Position numbers and translations under genes: made by a program. Below the pieces are notes generated by a model. It was not told the origin of the DNA. It did no database searches and saw nothing but the letters and a program-made list of their open reading frames with translations. Shown here piece after piece: positions 60,777 through 64,000 of a stretch of DNA of 64,000 bases. How positions within the stretch are numbered: position 1 is the stretch's first letter; each line of letters begins with the position of its first letter. The stretch is from Cloeon dipterum (taxonomy: Eukaryota > Arthropoda > Insecta > Ephemeroptera > Baetidae), in contig NC_088790.1 in assembly GCF_949628265.1 (NCBI RefSeq), forward strand, positions 23,936,545-24,000,544, in the 5' to 3' direction.

Positions 60777-62880
60777 TTACACAGTACGGTACTGCGCCGA
60801 GATGGACGACGACAGGCAGCAAGCTATGATGATGCCGAAAATCTGCGAAAAATTGATAAAAAAAATTGTTAGTCAAATTTTTGTGTTTATAAAAGGAGGT
60901 ATTTTTATCCTAATTAAAATTTATGTAATTGATTTCTGTTTGGTAACTATGTTTTCAGTAGAGACATTATTCAGAAAAAAGGAATGAACAGATAAATCGC
61001 TCTTTTACAGTTTCTTGCCCCCATAAGAACCCCATTATTATGCCTCTGCAATCTACTGATGAGCGGAAAACGCATTGTTTGACACATTCTTGCAACTTAA
61101 GAGTTGATTCATCGATATAATACAACCCCAAAAAAATTAAAAATGTTTTAAATGCGAAAGTAAACTTGCAAATTGGAGAAAGCAGTGAGAATTCTTTGCT
61201 TGCAGAATCCTCAACGCTGATTAGCTAACGCAACACGCATGACAACAGCTCCCGCGGTTGCCTAGCAACAGCTCTAATTTGTTGACAGGCGCGTTGAGGA
61301 TTCTTTGAGCAAAGAATTTTCGCTGTAAACTAAAATTTGCGTGTTTTTATTCGCAATTAAATCAATTCCGCGATTATAAATCGATAGAACAACGCTTAAA
61401 CTGCAAGTAGACACCGAACTATTGGTTTTCCGCTCATTATGGCAATGGCAAGCGAATTTACCATGGATGATCTAAGCATTTTGGCGAATTTTTTGAGTAC
61501 ACTTGCCTCTAATTAGGCTTTCTAATTTTTAGTGTAAAATAATGGCGCAATATGATAATTTGTAATTGCAATTTTTACTACAAACTGCAATTATTGGCTA
61601 AAAAAATTTAATCCAAAGTGCAGGAATTGAATTTAGATTTTTTTTAAATAACCATTTTACAAAACTTTATAACTTAACTTTAAACAATTTAATGTGAAAT
61701 GACAGTTTGAATTTTATGAACGAATTTGACCGAAAAAATATTGAATTTACCTCGGCAACGCAGACAAAGAGGACGCTGATGAAGACAGGGTCGAGCTTGC
61801 TGTTGATGACCTCGAGGCAGCCGCTGAGGTAGGGAGGAGCGTCGTCGTTCCTGGCGTGGCAAGACGAGCCCTCAGCAATGGCCTTGCAGCAAGAGTTTGG
61901 CAGGGTGTCGTTGTTGAAGACGTGCTTCCAATCTTCAGGTCCGTTGATGCCGCAACACTCGAACTGTAAACAAAAATTTATTCCGGTCAATGAAGTGTTT
62001 GTTGAGAATTTTTCCTTCGGGGAAAATGTTTACGAGAACTGATTAAATCATTACAAATAACAAACAGAAACGGGATGTTTCGAAAGCGAATGCGGTGACT
62101 CATTAATTTTATTGTAGTTTAGATTAGTTGGGTTAATTGGCTCTGATTGCGTCATTTTTTAACTTTTGAGTACTCTGGTTAATAGCGTAGACAAAAACTG
62201 CGTTTCATAATATGATTTTAATTTTTTAAATACCAATCGATCAATTGTCCTCAAACCACTGACCCATTTTTCAAATTCTAATATTTTTATGAATTAATTT
62301 AAAAAATTCCTCCAACTCACGTCAGTCTGGATGGTGTCCCAGGTCTTGCGCACAATCGGGTCCTTGCTGGTGGGGTAGTCGTGCAGCGTAGAGTTGAGCA
62401 CGCTGTTGATCTGGGCCCTGAAGTTGTCTTGCTGGTAGTAGACGAAGCCAATCACGACCAGCTGCATGACCAGTACGATGCTCAGCAAGGTGGCGAACTG
62501 CGAAATTCACGTTTGAGTGAGAAACTTGACACTACTTAGTAATGGAGGTTACCAGGTAGAGCAGGCAACTGTTCTCGCTGATGGCGCCGCAGCAGCCGAT
62601 GAACGAGAGCACGAATGCGACGCCGGCCACGGCAATGATGGCCCAAAGAGCCAGCGGCACCGGCAGGTCCGTGTTCAGGTTCTTCAGGTTGTACAGCTGG
62701 TTCATGTTGGCCAGCGCCAGCGAGCAGATGACCAGCACGGCCAAGCTGCATATCTGCAATTTAGGGATTTGCATAATTTTCGGATGAAATTACATATATA
62801 CGCGGATGAGATGAACTTACGGAGACAACGAGGTTGACCGTGAAGAGGATCAGTTTGCTGCAGGAGTAGGTGCAACTCAT
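60777..62880 (-). CDS. Tetraspanin
   Basis: Four-pass membrane scaffold protein. Five exons on the minus strand: 62880-62822 (donor at 62820-62819, last base 62821), 62753-62553, 62497-62321, 61963-61751 and 60842-60777; 717 nt, 238 aa. TM1 includes LILFTVNLVVSICSLAVLVI. TM2 is ALWAIIAVAGVAFVLSFIGC and TM3 is TLLSIVLVMQLVVIGFVYY. The large extracellular loop has the CCG signature (FECCGINGPEDW), the PNSCC motif and a GC motif (YLSGC). TM4 spans exons 4-5 (FISVLFVCVAEIFGIIIACC), with a short cytoplasmic tail ending AQYRTV. Six loop cysteines are seen. It resembles the CD63/Tsp42E-like group, but I cannot name the ortholog. Confidence 0.9.
61230..61400. repeat. Fragment of inverted-repeat family 3 in tetraspanin intron 4
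   Basis: The blocks AGCTCCCGCGGTTGCCTAGC, GTATTCGCAATTAAATC-type sequence and GCGATTATAAATCGATAGA match parts of 34620-34700 and 35105-35175 in the Mdm2-intron element. Confidence 0.6.
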
Positions 62881-63711
62881 CTTGGCTGCTGTTGTGTTAC
62901 GGCTTCACACGCAACCTACACAGAAATTAATAATTAAAGGCGTCAGTAAACACAGGGCGAAGTACGTCGTGATGGTTTGTTCCAGATACCGTTAATTTTC
63001 GAATATAGAGGTAATTCGGGAAGAAACGAGCGTGATACTTACAAAGTAGCGTCTGCAATTGTGAGACTATGTCGGACGGAAGGAAAGTGATCAAAGGACT
63101 GCGACGAAGCCAAAAGTCGAACCCAAGCTCGAAGAACTTGGAGGGGGAGTGTCTCAGCTCACTGAAAAGTACGTGACGTGATGGCACCAACCAAATAATA
63201 TCCTGCTTGGACCAACAGAGCAGCAAAAGGGGTGGGAGGAAAAGAGGTTTTACCAGGTGAGAATTCTCGCAGTCCTGCGCCAGAATCGTGCAAACACTAA
63301 TAGCGCATCAAGGCATAATTCTAATTCAAATCTCGCGCGCTTTTCAAAGTCCACGGCTGGAACCAATGCGTGTCTTTTTTACAGGACGAGAAAAGTTAAA
63401 TAACAATTATGGTGCTCGGTATGCCATAGAAGGACGGCAATTTTTTCCCTTTTGTGTGAGTTAGCAGAATTTAATTGCCATGTAATTGTTTGTCTTGGCA
63501 TTTTTCGTAAATGGCTCAATTTATTTTAGAGCTTCTGAAACTCTGCCAGTTGCGTCAGATGCAAATTCCTTGATTATTCGATATCAAACCTCGTGTAGTG
63601 TAGTACCATACACTTCTATTGCGTGTTTGTAGCGAAAAAATGTACAAAATGGACATTATTTTCAAATGTTTGCCATAAAATTTTGCAGATCTGCGTGAGT
63701 GATATTGAACC
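62881..63711. promoter_or_regulatory. Bidirectional promoter region, tetraspanin / AMPK alpha
   Basis: 831 bases between the two start codons. On the minus strand an acceptor (TTTCTGTGTAG at ~62920) leads into the tetraspanin ATG exon, and a donor (GTAAGTATC near 63043) ends a probable 5' UTR exon. On the plus strand an in-frame stop or acceptor (TTTTGCAG, 63688) precedes the AMPK ATG exon. Confidence 0.5.
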
Positions 63712-64000
63712 ATGCCGAAGCCTGTAGACCAGCTGAGCATGATTTCGTCCACGGAAAAGGTGGAGGTCGGCGGCCCTGGCCAGCCCATCGTCAAAATAGG
63801 ACACTACACCCTTGGAGCAACGCTAGGCATAGGAACCTTTGGAAAAGTCAAAAGTGTGTAATGCCGACCTACCTGAATCGATAAATTATTGCCATTAAGT
63901 TCAAGCTGTTGTAACTTTTTGTCTCTGGAATTTTTGCAGTTGGTGAGCACCAAGTGACCAAGCACAAAGTGGCTGTGAAGATTTTGAACCGCCAGAAAAT
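63712..64000 (+). CDS. AMPKalpha: AMP-activated protein kinase catalytic subunit alpha (5' part, cut by window edge)
   Basis: Catalytic subunit of the energy-sensing AMPK heterotrimer. Two exons are visible: 63712-63853 and 63940 to the edge. The protein starts MPKPVDQLSM, reaches VKIGHYTLGATLGIGTFGKV, which contains the glycine-rich loop (GxGxFGxV), then GEHQVTKHKVAVKILNRQKI, which contains the ATP-binding lysine (VAVK). These blocks are diagnostic for AMPK alpha/SNF1. The rest of the kinase, the autoinhibitory domain and the beta-binding domain lie outside. The loop reads GIGTFG where animal AMPK usually has GVGTFG or GTGTFG. Confidence 0.93.

Overview
This is a eukaryotic nuclear window, AT-rich and densely intronic, with GT-AG introns from about 50 bases to several kb. 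The gene set (Arp8, MICU3, a PDE9-type phosphodiesterase, Mdm2, BRD8, an SLC35D nucleotide-sugar transporter, a tetraspanin and AMPK alpha) is animal. The protein sequences and gene compactness suggest an arthropod, most likely an insect. Keeping an Mdm2 gene argues against a Drosophila-like fly and fits an earlier-branching insect lineage. The lineage is inference. I rebuilt all exon chains by hand from splice signals and codon phase; the seven complete multi-exon chains close in frame from ATG to stop.

Layout. 1-1742: intergenic, with one end of a dispersed palindromic repeat. 1743-5343 (-): Arp8, head to head with MICU3 (+, 5670-9158) across a 326-base shared promoter. 9159-12820: repeat-bearing intergenic DNA. 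12821-20881 (-): PDE9, with transposon fragments in its introns. 20882-29671: a long gap with GC-rich islands, microsatellites, a 260-base inverted-repeat element and an unusual hairpin minisatellite. 29672-37113 (-): Mdm2, with two foldback elements in one intron. Mdm2 is head to head with BRD8 (+, 37733-44093). A complete antisense macrodomain gene lies in BRD8 intron 7.

From 37365 to about 54237 the window is a tandem segmental duplication. The ancestral unit ran from the BRD8 promoter to the SLC35D first exon. The left copy keeps the working BRD8 and an orphan copy of the SLC35D first exon. The right copy holds three decayed copies of the BRD8 5' exons, a second intact macrodomain gene, a decayed BRD8 last exon and the true SLC35D gene (54460-58957, +). 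The window ends with a tetraspanin (60777-62880, -) head to head with the truncated AMPK alpha gene (63712 to the edge, +).

The most unusual object is the macrodomain gene pair. It is intronless, GC-rich and TATA-driven, with a 3' hairpin that matches the replication-dependent histone mRNA stem-loop. The two copies differ almost only at silent sites, while the BRD8 sequence duplicated with them is broken. The second main point is an Mdm2 gene that appears to lack the p53-binding SWIB domain and shares its promoter region with BRD8, another p53-pathway antagonist.
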